DNA of 64,000 nt. Source: Clostridium paraputrificum. Its GTDB lineage: Bacteria > Bacillota > Clostridia > Clostridiales > Clostridiaceae. The notes under the pieces are model-generated. The model saw only the letters and a list, made by a program, of their open reading frames with translations, made no database searches and was not told where the DNA came from. Positions 35,367-43,328 of this stretch are shown here, in pieces. Within the stretch, counting starts at the first letter, position 1; each line of letters opens with the position of its first letter. A program made the translations under genes and the position numbers. The stretch is from assembly GCF_900447045.1 (NCBI RefSeq), contig NZ_UAWH01000005.1, positions 868,001-932,000 on the forward strand, read 5' to 3'.

Positions 35367-35766
35367 GCTTAGGCCTCATCATATTAATTGTTTATTCTTT
35401 TATAGAGGAAATGGATATAGCAAAGAATTTGTAGATAAGATGAGTGAAATTCATAAAAAAATAAAGTTAGATCCAAGATGTAGAGTTTTAATAGTAAATG
35501 GGTGTGATGATATCTGTGTATCCTGTCCTAATAGAGATGAGGGGAAATGTGTTACGGAGAATAAAGTAATAGGGTTAGATAATAAAACCCTTAAGGAGTT
35601 TGGATTGGAATTGAAAGAATATAACTTTTCAGATTTCATAGAAAATATTTATAGTATATATACTGAAAGTAATTTATATACCATATGTAGTGAATGTGAA
35701 TGGTTTAAAAAGGGAATATGCAAGAAGGAAATTATAGAAGAGCATAAAAGATATTGGATAAAATAA
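35359..35766 (+). CDS. DUF1284 cysteine-rich protein
   Basis: A 135-aa cytoplasmic protein starting MLKLRPHHINCLFFYRG. Cys pairs CDDICVSCPN and CSECEWFKKGICKK suggest a metal or iron-sulfur site, as in DUF1284 proteins. Co-transcribed with bioY (8-bp overlap) and so likely under BirA control. A link to biotin handling is only inferred from position. Confidence 0.85.
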   Translation: MLKLRPHHINCLFFYRGNGYSKEFVDKMSEIHKKIKLDPRCRVLIVNGCDDICVSCPNRDEGKCVTENKVIGLDNKTLKEFGLELKEYNFSDFIENIYSIYTESNLYTICSECEWFKKGICKKEIIEEHKRYWIK

Positions 35767-35768
35767 AA

Positions 35769-35792
35769 GGCATACATTAAATAATGTATGCC
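35769..35792 (-). terminator. Hairpin that is a good terminator only on the minus strand
   Basis: GGCATACATTA and TAATGTATGCC are a perfect 11-bp stem. Read on the minus strand it is followed by TTTTATTTTAT; on the plus strand by CCCATAT. This argues for a minus-strand transcript ending here, or for inefficient termination of the bioY unit. Confidence 0.5.
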
Positions 35793-35794
35793 CC

Positions 35795-35924
35795 ATATAA
35801 GTAATTTTAACCCGGCTACTTCTTCGTTATGGAAAAACTACTATCTTGGCCGGTATTGCATAAAAGTTATGTTGATTACCTTCTAAATGAGTAGTCAAAT
35901 TTAAAACTTTTAAATTACTTATAT
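35795..35924. ncRNA. Structured intergenic element (candidate non-coding RNA)
   Basis: A 130-nt region closed by long arms ATATAAGTAATTTTAA (35795) and TTTAAATTACTTATAT (35909). Inside are CCGGC/GCCGG (35812, 35849) and GATTAC/GTAGTC (35874, 35891), so a three-way junction can be drawn. It lies between a minus-strand terminator hairpin and a bidirectional terminator. No known riboswitch class recognised; orientation unresolved. Confidence 0.4.
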
Positions 35925-35963
35925 AATTATAATTCCACAAAGAATTATTTTTATTCTAAAAAG

Positions 35964-36012
35964 GAAGAGTACTTTTGAAAAAATTATTTTTTAAATGTAC
36001 TCTTCTTTTTTC
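35964..36012 (+). terminator. Bidirectional terminator-like hairpin
   Basis: GAAGAGTAC (35964-35972) and GTACTCTTC (35997-36005) flank an A/T-rich loop; TTTTTTT follows on the plus strand and CCTTTTT on the minus strand. Confidence 0.65.
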
Positions 36013-36050
36013 CTTACATTAAGTACGAAGGAAATAAATATCCACCCAAT
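36012..36050 (+). repeat. AT-rich dispersed motif copy
   Basis: Begins at the T tract of the preceding terminator and contains AAGTACGAAGGAAATAAATA then TCCA. It aligns with 54925-54960 over about 36 nt. Confidence 0.45.
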
Positions 36051-36134
36051 CTTTTTTAGTGAATTATTTGTAAAGTAGATGAAAGAGTTGCTATAATGAA
36101 TTTGTTGGTTAGAATGGAGAAAGAGGTGATATTA

Positions 36135-37613
36135 GTGATTTTTTCTACACTTAAAATTAATGATAGTGATCCAATATATATTCAATTAGAAAGACATATA
36201 ATAGGTGGAATAAAAAAAGGTGACTTAAAAAAGGATAGTAAGTTACCATCAACAAGAGAAGTAAGTAAGTATCTAAAAATAAGTAGAAATTCAGTAATAT
36301 CTGCATATGAAAATCTAGAAAGTAAAGGGTATATTCTAACTAAGAGAGGAAAGGGAACCTTTATAGCTGTTGAAGGAGAAAAACAGGTATATGAATATAA
36401 TGTTGAGTGGGATAACCTGGTAAATAAATATGGAAAAGTATTAAGAGATAAAGATATTATTAAAAGTGAACCTAAATTTAGAAGAGGCATGATATCATTT
36501 AAATCTATTGCACCGGAAGGTGAACTTTTCAATTTAGAAGATTTTAAAAGAGCTTTAATGGATTCGTGGACTTATGAAGAGGTGCACTTATTAAATTATG
36601 GATATGCGAAAGGGTATCAACCTTTAATTGATTATTTGTTTGAATATATGAGAGAAAAGGGTGTTAGTAAAGAGAATAAGGATATATTAATAACCAATGG
36701 TTTTACAGAAGGATTTGATATTATATTAGCATCATTAACTTCTCCAGGGGATGTTATTTTATGCGAAGAACCAACTAATAATACAGCACTTAAAGTTATG
36801 GAAGCTTATGGATTGAAAGTTGTTGGAGTTTCAATGGATAAGGATGGAATGGTAATAGAAGATTTAAAGAAGACATTACAGTTATATACACCTAAATTAG
36901 CATATTTAATTCCTTCATATAATAATCCAACAGGGATAGTAATGAATTCTGAAAGAAGGAAAGAAATATATAAGATTTTTAGGGAACATTCCGTTCCAAT
37001 AATAGAAAATGGGTTTAACGAGGAATTATTGTATTCAAGTTCTCCTTTAGAGCCTTTAGCAGCTTTAAGTGGAAGGGGAAATGGTGTGGTTTATATAGGA
37101 AGTTTATCAAAGGTTTTATTTCCTGGGTTAAGAATTGGTTGGATAATGGGAGATAAGAAGCTTATTGATATCTTAGAAAGTGTGAAAAGAGGAAGAACTA
37201 TACATTCATCATTTCTAGATCAAAGTGCCTTCTACTACTATTTGAAGAGTGGAGCTTTTACTAGATATATAAAGAATATTAGAAAATATTATAGAAGTAA
37301 ATACAATTTAATAATGGAGATGGTTAATAAACATATTCTATATGAATATGTTACAGGAGAAGGTGGATTATACGTATTTATTAAGCTTAAAAACAATATT
37401 AGCTCTAGAGAGTTACTGAATCTTTGTTATGAAGATGGAGTATTATTTATGCCAGGAGATTTATTCTATAATAATGCTAAAGGGGAGTCTTCTTTGAGGT
37501 TAGGTTTTGGAAGAGTAAGTGATGATGATATAAGAATTGGAATAGAAATAATAGGTAAGAATATAGAGAGATTAATGAAGCAGAAAGGTTATGAAGGTGA
37601 ATTAGGTGACTGA
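36135..37613 (+). CDS. MocR-family transcriptional regulator (GntR HTH fused to aminotransferase)
   Basis: A 492-aa fusion: N-terminal GntR winged helix (DPIYIQLERHIIGG, KLPSTREVSKYLKISRNS) and a class I aminotransferase-like domain with ENGFNEELLY and the PLP lysine in IGSLSKVLFPGLRIGW. MocR proteins use PLP as an effector and often control vitamin B6 or amino-acid genes. GTG at 36135 follows AGAGGTGAT at good spacing; a longer ATG start at 36096 is also possible. It overlaps the alanyl-tRNA editing gene by 8 bp, a likely target or partner. Confidence 0.9.
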   Translation: MIFSTLKINDSDPIYIQLERHIIGGIKKGDLKKDSKLPSTREVSKYLKISRNSVISAYENLESKGYILTKRGKGTFIAVEGEKQVYEYNVEWDNLVNKYGKVLRDKDIIKSEPKFRRGMISFKSIAPEGELFNLEDFKRALMDSWTYEEVHLLNYGYAKGYQPLIDYLFEYMREKGVSKENKDILITNGFTEGFDIILASLTSPGDVILCEEPTNNTALKVMEAYGLKVVGVSMDKDGMVIEDLKKTLQLYTPKLAYLIPSYNNPTGIVMNSERRKEIYKIFREHSVPIIENGFNEELLYSSSPLEPLAALSGRGNGVVYIGSLSKVLFPGLRIGWIMGDKKLIDILESVKRGRTIHSSFLDQSAFYYYLKSGAFTRYIKNIRKYYRSKYNLIMEMVNKHILYEYVTGEGGLYVFIKLKNNISSRELLNLCYEDGVLFMPGDLFYNNAKGESSLRLGFGRVSDDDIRIGIEIIGKNIERLMKQKGYEGELGD

Positions 37614-38808
37614 AAAGTTATATTATAAAGATAGATATTTGAAGGAATTTACAGCAAATATAATAGAATATAAAAAAGAGGATAATAAACATTCTGTGGT
37701 ATTGGATAGAACTGCATTTTTCCCAGGTGGAGGAGGGCAATGGTGCGACTTAGGATACATTGATGAAATAAGAGTTTTAAATGTAATAGAAGATAAAAAT
37801 AAGATTTATCATATTTTAGAGAGTGAGCCTAAAAGGACAGAAAATATAAAGTGTACCATTGATTGGAGTAGAAGATTTGATGGAATGCAACAACATTTAG
37901 GACAACATTTATTATCAGGATGTTTTTATACATTATTTAATGCAAATACATGTGGAATACATATTGGTAATGAAATAAGTACTGTGGATATTGTAGGAAC
38001 AATAGAAGAAGAAAAGATAAGAGAAGCTGAAAAGATGGCAAATAGAGTTATTTGTGAAAATCATAAAGTTGAGTTTTTAATGACTAATAGAAAAGAAGCA
38101 AAAAAGATGGGACTTAGAAGAGATTTAGCTACTAAAGATGATGAGATTAGAATAGTTAAAATTGATGATATTGATATTAATGCATGTTGTGGAATTCATC
38201 CAAATAATACTTTAGACCTTCAATTAATTAAGATAAAAGGCTTCGAAAAGCATAAAGGAAATACAAGAATAACATATCTTACAGGTAGTAGGGCTATAAA
38301 AGATTATTTACATAGAGATTTTGTTTTAGATAATATATGTTTAAGTTTAAGCTCTGGAACAGATGATGTAGTTAGTAGTTTAAGTAAACTTGTAGATAAC
38401 TATAATTCATTAAAAGGTGATTATAGCAAAGTAAGGGCAAAGCTAGGGGAATACGAAATAAAAGAATTAGTTTCTAATGGAGAATCTATAAAGAATGTTG
38501 TTTTAATAAATAATATTTTTGACAATGAAGAAATGAAAAATCTTAATAAATTAGCAACTGCTATATGTGAAGATGAAAATAGAATAGTTTTATTTGGAAC
38601 TAGAGATAAAGAAAAATGTAACTTGTTATTTGCATGTTCAAAGAATATGAAGGGATTAAATATGGGAGCACTTTTAAAAGATTCTATAACTCTTGTGGAT
38701 GGTAAAGGTGGAGGAAGCCCTTTATTAGCACAAGGTGGAGGGAAAAATATTTTAAATTTAGAATGTGCTATAGATTATGCTATTAGAAGATTAAAAGAAA
38801 ATATTTAA
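37606..38808 (+). CDS. Alanyl-tRNA editing protein (AlaX-L type)
   Basis: A 400-aa free-standing trans-editing enzyme that removes mischarged amino acids (such as Ser or Gly) from tRNA-Ala. The editing domain has the zinc motifs QQHLGQHLLSG (HxxxH) near residue 96 and NACCGIHPN near 190; the C-terminal 150 residues resemble the DHHA1 domain of AlaRS, ending GGGSPLLAQGGG. GTG start overlapping the MocR stop, with AAGGTG upstream. Length fits the long AlaX class. Confidence 0.88.
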   Translation: MTEKLYYKDRYLKEFTANIIEYKKEDNKHSVVLDRTAFFPGGGGQWCDLGYIDEIRVLNVIEDKNKIYHILESEPKRTENIKCTIDWSRRFDGMQQHLGQHLLSGCFYTLFNANTCGIHIGNEISTVDIVGTIEEEKIREAEKMANRVICENHKVEFLMTNRKEAKKMGLRRDLATKDDEIRIVKIDDIDINACCGIHPNNTLDLQLIKIKGFEKHKGNTRITYLTGSRAIKDYLHRDFVLDNICLSLSSGTDDVVSSLSKLVDNYNSLKGDYSKVRAKLGEYEIKELVSNGESIKNVVLINNIFDNEEMKNLNKLATAICEDENRIVLFGTRDKEKCNLLFACSKNMKGLNMGALLKDSITLVDGKGGGSPLLAQGGGKNILNLECAIDYAIRRLKENI

Positions 38809-38818
38809 GGTGATACAT

Positions 38819-39124
38819 ATGGATATTATGAAAATATTAAACAATGATTTAGAAGGTATGAGTGAAGAGGAGAAGCAGTATGTAAATGTCTTTTCAGAAA
38901 AATTAAAGGATAAAATTATAGATGATTTGGTAGAGGTAGAGGAGAATAGAATAATAAATTTAATTAAAGAAAATAAAGAGGGATATAAGGATTTAATTTA
39001 TGCTATATATTCAGAGGGAATTAGAGGTTATAAATCAATGAATATACAATTGCTAATTAACATATATATTGATAAGTGTGGTGATGAAAAATTAATTACT
39101 ACAATTAATGATATAATTTTGTAG
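38819..39124 (+). CDS. Small hypothetical protein
   Basis: A 101-aa acidic, helical protein (MDIMKILNNDLEGMSEEEKQ at the start, ending CGDEKLITTINDIIL). No family recognised. AAGGTGAT ribosome site 10 nt after the AlaX stop, so it is the third gene of the MocR unit. An in-frame GTG at 38810 overlaps the ribosome site and is not used. Confidence 0.65.
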   Translation: MDIMKILNNDLEGMSEEEKQYVNVFSEKLKDKIIDDLVEVEENRIINLIKENKEGYKDLIYAIYSEGIRGYKSMNIQLLINIYIDKCGDEKLITTINDIIL

Positions 39125-39227
39125 TTTTTTGTAGTTTATATTTTAATAAATAGTAATTAATTTGTAACTACTATTCATACCTTTAAGAACTATAATATTA
39201 GTGAAGGAAGTAGTGGAGGTAGTAAAA

Positions 39228-40178
39228 ATGGACAAGTATAGAAGAGCTAGATTAAGTAAAAAAAGAAATTCAAAAAAAATGAAAGTGGTATTAGTAGTGT
39301 GCTTTACACTAGTATTATTAATGATACCTACTTTTATATATATTGATTATAGAGTAAAGGGTGAAAATCAGATAGTTTCAGCACAACCAGAGCAAGAAGA
39401 GGAAAATATTCAAAAAGAGCCTGAAAAACCAAAACTAGATAATAGTGGGTACTTAAATTTAGAAGAAGATGAAAATGCAGATAGTGCTCAAATGGTTTCA
39501 GAAAATACTAATGGCTTATTAACAGGAACTAAAACTTATCCAGTTAGAACAGATGGCAAAAAAGTTGCATATTTAACTTTTGATGATGGTCCATCAACAA
39601 CTAATACACCAGAAGTATTAAAGGTACTGGACAAGTATAATATAAAAGGAACCTTCTTTGTGTTAGGAACTTCTCTTAAGGATAATACACAAGCACAAGA
39701 GATATTAAAAACAATAGCTGGAAGTGGACATGCTATAGCAAACCACACATACAGTCATGATTATAAATATTTATATCCTAATAGAGTAATGAACGTTGAA
39801 AATATAACTAATGATATAGAAAAGAATAATGCTTTACTTAAAGAGATATTAGGTAAAGATTTTGATACTAAAACAATTAGGTTCCCAGGTGGTTACTGGT
39901 CTTGGAATGGCAGACAACCAATGAAAGATAAAATGATTGAAAAAGGTTATTGTAATATTGATTGGAATGCTTTAAATGGTGATGCAGAAGGAAAGAAAAA
40001 GGATGCTACAGGATTATTTGGAAAATTAAAGAGTAGCGTGGAGGAATTAGGACCTAATGCAGATAGTGTTGTAATATTAATGCATGATACTTACGGTAAA
40101 GAAGAGACAGTAAAAGCATTACCACAAATAATTGAATATTTACAAGGTAAGGGATTTGAATTTAGAACAATGAAATAA
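39228..40178 (+). CDS. Polysaccharide deacetylase (NodB domain), membrane-anchored
   Basis: A 316-aa extracytoplasmic enzyme. Basic N-terminus then one membrane anchor (VVLVVCFTLVLLMIPTFIYI); an acidic linker (QPEQEEENIQKEPEKPK); then a NodB domain with LTFDDGPST near residue 116, the metal motif HTYSHDY, RFPGGYWSWN and a late LMHDTYG. It probably deacetylates peptidoglycan or another surface glycan. ATG at 39228 follows GGAGGT; the frame is open further upstream but without support. Confidence 0.9.
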   Translation: MDKYRRARLSKKRNSKKMKVVLVVCFTLVLLMIPTFIYIDYRVKGENQIVSAQPEQEEENIQKEPEKPKLDNSGYLNLEEDENADSAQMVSENTNGLLTGTKTYPVRTDGKKVAYLTFDDGPSTTNTPEVLKVLDKYNIKGTFFVLGTSLKDNTQAQEILKTIAGSGHAIANHTYSHDYKYLYPNRVMNVENITNDIEKNNALLKEILGKDFDTKTIRFPGGYWSWNGRQPMKDKMIEKGYCNIDWNALNGDAEGKKKDATGLFGKLKSSVEELGPNADSVVILMHDTYGKEETVKALPQIIEYLQGKGFEFRTMK

Positions 40179-40231
40179 AGTTAATAGAGATAATAGAGAT
40201 AATCAGGAGAATTAGGGTAAGAGAGAGAAGG

Positions 40232-40265
40232 AAAAAACTCAAGCTGGGCTTGAGTTTTTTTATTT
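40232..40265. terminator. Bidirectional terminator
   Basis: AAAAAACTCAAGC and GCTTGAGTTTTTT around a 3-nt loop, between converging genes. Confidence 0.85.
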
Positions 40266-40957
40266 TAGGCTTTAGCGAATGTGTATTTTTTAACTTTCTT
40301 AACTATTAAGAAAAGCATTAAGAATATAGGAATAAAAAGAGTTTCTATACGATTTGATGCGAAATTATAAGTGTTTAGATAATTTAAGAGATATTCGTTG
40401 TCCAGGTCTGTAATTACATTAGAAGATAATATTGGCATAGCGTAGAAGTTGAAAAATAGTATAAGCAGCATAATAATTGATTTTACATTAATATTTAGTG
40501 CAGAAAAATTAGATAAAACTTTAGGAAATAGTGGTGAAAATATGAAAGTAAATATAGCAAGTAATATACTTAACTGAATACCAAAAGAAAAACTTGATAT
40601 TGGAGAATTAGGTAATGGGTATTTTGAGAAAACTGAAACTGTTACTATTAGTCCAATAAAACGAATTAAGATTAATATAAATTGAAAGGAAATAAAGCCA
40701 ATAAATAAGGTGAATAGTTTATGGAACCATATTTCATTTCTATTTACTTTCTTATATTCTTCTTCAATAATATCATTTTGACCAATTCTGCTTTTGGCAA
40801 TTAAAAAAGCTTCTTCTTCTGATAAGTCTTTTTCTTTAAGCACAGTAATTTCATCCATTAAGTGAGATTCTAGTTCATCTAAATCATCTAGGGATAAAAC
40901 ATCATTTTTGTTAAGATCATTTCTCCAGGTTTTAATAGATTCATCTAAGTTAAACAT
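40265..40957 (-). CDS. Membrane protein with N-terminal permease-prefix-like domain
   Basis: A 230-aa protein. The first 70 residues (LDELESHLMDEITVLKEKDLSEEEAFLIAKSRIG) match the cytoplasmic prefix found in DUF1700-like and permease-prefix proteins; about four membrane helices follow. It overlaps the PadR gene by 13 bp, the usual PadR-plus-membrane-protein pair. Function unknown, possibly an envelope-stress or drug-response protein. Confidence 0.75.
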   Translation of the reverse strand: MFNLDESIKTWRNDLNKNDVLSLDDLDELESHLMDEITVLKEKDLSEEEAFLIAKSRIGQNDIIEEEYKKVNRNEIWFHKLFTLFIGFISFQFILILIRFIGLIVTVSVFSKYPLPNSPISSFSFGIQLSILLAIFTFIFSPLFPKVLSNFSALNINVKSIIMLLILFFNFYAMPILSSNVITDLDNEYLLNYLNTYNFASNRIETLFIPIFLMLFLIVKKVKKYTFAKA

Positions 40958-41280
40958 ATTCTTTCATCCCAAATACCATTTAGTGTATTATTTACGATTT
41001 TCCATTGAGCCTTTTCTTTTTCAAGAGAGGCTAAACCAGCATTTGTGATTCTATAATATTTTCTTTTTCTTCCGTCTATAGTTTTCCACTCAGATTCTAT
41101 TAATCCATTTTCAGTAAGTTTTTTTAGTACGGGGTAGAGAGTACCTTCCTTCCAAACAATATTGTTGTTAGAAAGTTCTTGTATGTTTTTTATAATTTCA
41201 TAGCCATAACTTTCTCGTTTAGATAAAAAAGAAAGTATTAAAGGTTTTGATGAAGCAGCTATTAAGTCTTTAGATATCAT
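40945..41280 (-). CDS. PadR family transcriptional regulator
   Basis: A 111-aa winged-helix repressor: LILSFLSKRESYGYEIIKNI, then WKEGTLYPVLKKLTENGLIES and the wing RKRKYYRITNAG. Short C-terminal dimer helix as in PadR subfamily 2. It is first in the two-gene operon and probably controls itself through the palindrome upstream. Confidence 0.92.
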   Translation of the reverse strand: MISKDLIAASSKPLILSFLSKRESYGYEIIKNIQELSNNNIVWKEGTLYPVLKKLTENGLIESEWKTIDGRKRKYYRITNAGLASLEKEKAQWKIVNNTLNGIWDERICLT

Positions 41281-41312
41281 TTTAATTCCTCCTACTTAGA
41301 ACTTCTAGGTAT

Positions 41313-41341
41313 ATAATACATCGAGATTCTATGTATGTCAA
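41313..41341 (-). promoter_or_regulatory. Promoter with candidate PadR operator
   Basis: Minus-strand TTGACA (plus 41336-41341), 17-bp spacer, TATTAT (plus 41313-41318). The spacer carries the palindrome ATACAT-N9-ATGTAT (41316-41336), the ATGT/ACAT type of half-site used by PadR repressors. Confidence 0.7.
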
Positions 41342-41559
41342 CCGTAATATGTTAAATTAATTAATTATTAGGAAGTAAGGGGCGGATTGCATATATATAC
41401 ATATCATAAGTATTAAGGATAAAAATATTAACAACTAGGAATAAATAAAAAGGAAGATTTATATGTATATAAGGATATGTATAATCTTCTGTAATTACAA
41501 GTGATGGAGGAGTAGTTATGGGGAAAGTTATATTTATCAATGAAAGGGTGGAGATTAAC

Positions 41560-42066
41560 ATGGATAATATTAAATTTCAAGTTGATAGCATCATAGAAGA
41601 ATATACAGATGGAAGTTTGCCTATAGACCCTGTAGTTATTGCTAAAAAGGTTGGAATACCTATATCACAAGTTAATTTTAAATCTGTAAAAGGGTCAGTT
41701 GTTTTAGGTGGGATTAAAAAGAATAAGGAAAATATAAGCATATATATTAATGCAAATGACAGTATGGCAAGAAAGCGATTTACAATTGCACATGAGTTAG
41801 GACATTATTTTTTAAATCATATTAATAATAAAGGAGAATTTGTAGATCTTCATAGAGATGTACTAGCTGTTAAGTCAAAAGAAGAACAAGAGGCAAATGA
41901 GTTTGCAGGATGTTTACTTATGCCAGAAAAGAAACTGGTAGAAAAATTTGATCAATTAAGAAAACTTAATTTTGGGACAGGCATGATTGAAATGGAATTA
42001 TCAAGAATATTTAAAGTTTCTCAATCAGCTATGAATGTAAGACTTAAAAGATTAAATTTGAAGTAG
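41560..42066 (+). CDS. ImmA/IrrE-type metallopeptidase
   Basis: A 168-aa zinc peptidase. Active site RFTIAHELGHYFLNH (HExxH with a following His), then EQEANEFAGCLLMPEK with the third ligand Glu. The C-terminus (LSRIFKVSQSAMNVRLKRL) is the helix-turn-helix-like end common in the family. ImmA proteins cleave repressors to lift repression; no HTH repressor is adjacent here. Start: ATG 41560 follows GGTGGAG, but ATG 41518 also has a strong GGAGGAG site, so the true N-terminus may be 14 residues longer. Confidence 0.88.
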   Translation: MDNIKFQVDSIIEEYTDGSLPIDPVVIAKKVGIPISQVNFKSVKGSVVLGGIKKNKENISIYINANDSMARKRFTIAHELGHYFLNHINNKGEFVDLHRDVLAVKSKEEQEANEFAGCLLMPEKKLVEKFDQLRKLNFGTGMIEMELSRIFKVSQSAMNVRLKRLNLK

Positions 42067-42075
42067 GTGAATGGG

Positions 42076-42576
42076 ATGGGTGAAGAGAAGTATAATGATG
42101 GTTTTGATTATAATGATCCAGAAGAATTAGGGCTAGATGATTTAATAAATTTTGATTATGAGACTCCAATTACAAGAACAATATCTGAAAAGGAAAAGCA
42201 AGAATATAAAGAAACAGATGATAGAATTCAGGTTCTTACTATTTGGAAGGATGAAAAGAAAACAGAACAAAGGATGAAACAAGGATTATCTTTAGGTATT
42301 AGTATAATTCTTGTTATACAAGTTATATTTATAAATGTTATAGTATGGAAAATTGGAAAGGGAGAAATGGATTTTGATGAATGGACTATAAGATTATTTA
42401 TTACAGGGATATTTGCAGAAATAGTTGCACTTGTTAAAATAGTAATAAATAATCTTTTTCCTAAGAGTGGTAATAAGGATTTTATGGATTTTATTAATAC
42501 TTTCTATTTTAATAAGAGAAATAATAATAGTACTGAAGAAAATAAGAATGTTATACATGAAGATAAAGGCGACTAA
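42076..42576 (+). CDS. Two-helix membrane protein beside the ImmA peptidase
   Basis: A 166-aa protein. Residues 1-70 are acidic and cytoplasmic-looking (EEKYNDGFDYNDPEELGLDD); two membrane helices lie at about 75-97 and 112-130; the tail is charged. No family recognised. It starts 10 nt after the ImmA stop with TAGGTG, so it is in the same operon. Confidence 0.7.
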   Translation: MGEEKYNDGFDYNDPEELGLDDLINFDYETPITRTISEKEKQEYKETDDRIQVLTIWKDEKKTEQRMKQGLSLGISIILVIQVIFINVIVWKIGKGEMDFDEWTIRLFITGIFAEIVALVKIVINNLFPKSGNKDFMDFINTFYFNKRNNNSTEENKNVIHEDKGD

Positions 42577-42618
42577 ATATACATTATGTATTAATTTAAT
42601 GTGAAAGTGGGGATGATT

Positions 42619-43230
42619 ATGCCTTTTAAATGTGTAGAGATAAAGAGCTATATTAATTTCTTAAATATTAATGATGGGAAAAACTTTTGTTATGGTGGAA
42701 ACCAAGAGTGGTTTAAAGATGAGATTAATAGAAAATATGGATGTGCTGCAGTAGCAGCAGCTAATTTATTAGCTTACAAAAGTATTAATGAAGGCATAAA
42801 AGAATTATATCAATATGAGGATTTTTCTAAAGAGAACTTCTTAAAGTATATGAATGAAGTTATAAAGTGGACAAGGCCTATAGAAAAGATTGGTATATTA
42901 AAGCCAAGAGATTTTATAAAAGGATTATATAACTTTGGAGAAAGTAAGGGAATAAAACTTGATTTTGAAGTGAAGTATTTTAACACTAGTTATTATGAAT
43001 TTTGTTCTTTTATAAAAAAAGCTTTAAGTGACAATAAGCCTGTTGCAATATTAATGTTAAGGAATACAGCTTTAAAGGAATTTGATTGGCATTGGATGAC
43101 AATAACAAAGTATTTTAGAGCAGGGAACAAGATATCTATAAATGTATCAACTTGGGGAGAGAAAAGAACTTTAGATTTAGAAAAGGTATATAAACATAGC
43201 AGCTATGGAGCATTAGTTTATCTTAAATAG
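42619..43230 (+). CDS. Papain-like C39-type cysteine peptidase fold protein
   Basis: A 203-aa protein with a candidate Cys in KYGCAAVAAANLLAY near residue 43, a His in DWHWMTITKYF near 157, and a following aromatic-Gly strand (NVSTWGEKRTLDL). This spacing fits peptidase C39-like domains; activity is inferred. No signal peptide. GTGGGG ribosome site before ATG 42619; other starts at 42601 and 42613 are less well placed. Third gene with ImmA and the membrane protein. Confidence 0.6.
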   Translation: MPFKCVEIKSYINFLNINDGKNFCYGGNQEWFKDEINRKYGCAAVAAANLLAYKSINEGIKELYQYEDFSKENFLKYMNEVIKWTRPIEKIGILKPRDFIKGLYNFGESKGIKLDFEVKYFNTSYYEFCSFIKKALSDNKPVAILMLRNTALKEFDWHWMTITKYFRAGNKISINVSTWGEKRTLDLEKVYKHSSYGALVYLK

Positions 43231-43238
43231 CTAGTATG

Positions 43239-43267
43239 GTGAATTATATAATTCACTATTTTTTTAC
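43239..43267 (+). terminator. Terminator of the ImmA cluster
   Basis: The palindrome GTGAATTATATAATTCAC (43239-43256) is followed by TATTTTTTT. Confidence 0.7.
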
Positions 43268-43277
43268 ATGGACATAA

Positions 43278-43306
43278 TTGACAATACTATTTAATGTGAC
43301 TAAAAT
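43278..43306 (+). promoter_or_regulatory. Promoter of htpG
   Basis: TTGACA (43278-43283), 17-bp spacer, TAAAAT (43301-43306). No CIRCE or CtsR-type repeat is visible nearby. Confidence 0.7.
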
Positions 43307-43328
43307 TATCTTTTAGGGAGGGATAAAA

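Noticed and set aside
35795..35924. c-di-GMP-I (GEMM) riboswitch
   Set aside because: The minus strand has a GTAGCCGGGTTA stretch reminiscent of the GEMM 3' end, but the tetraloop receptor and the conserved 5' half are missing.
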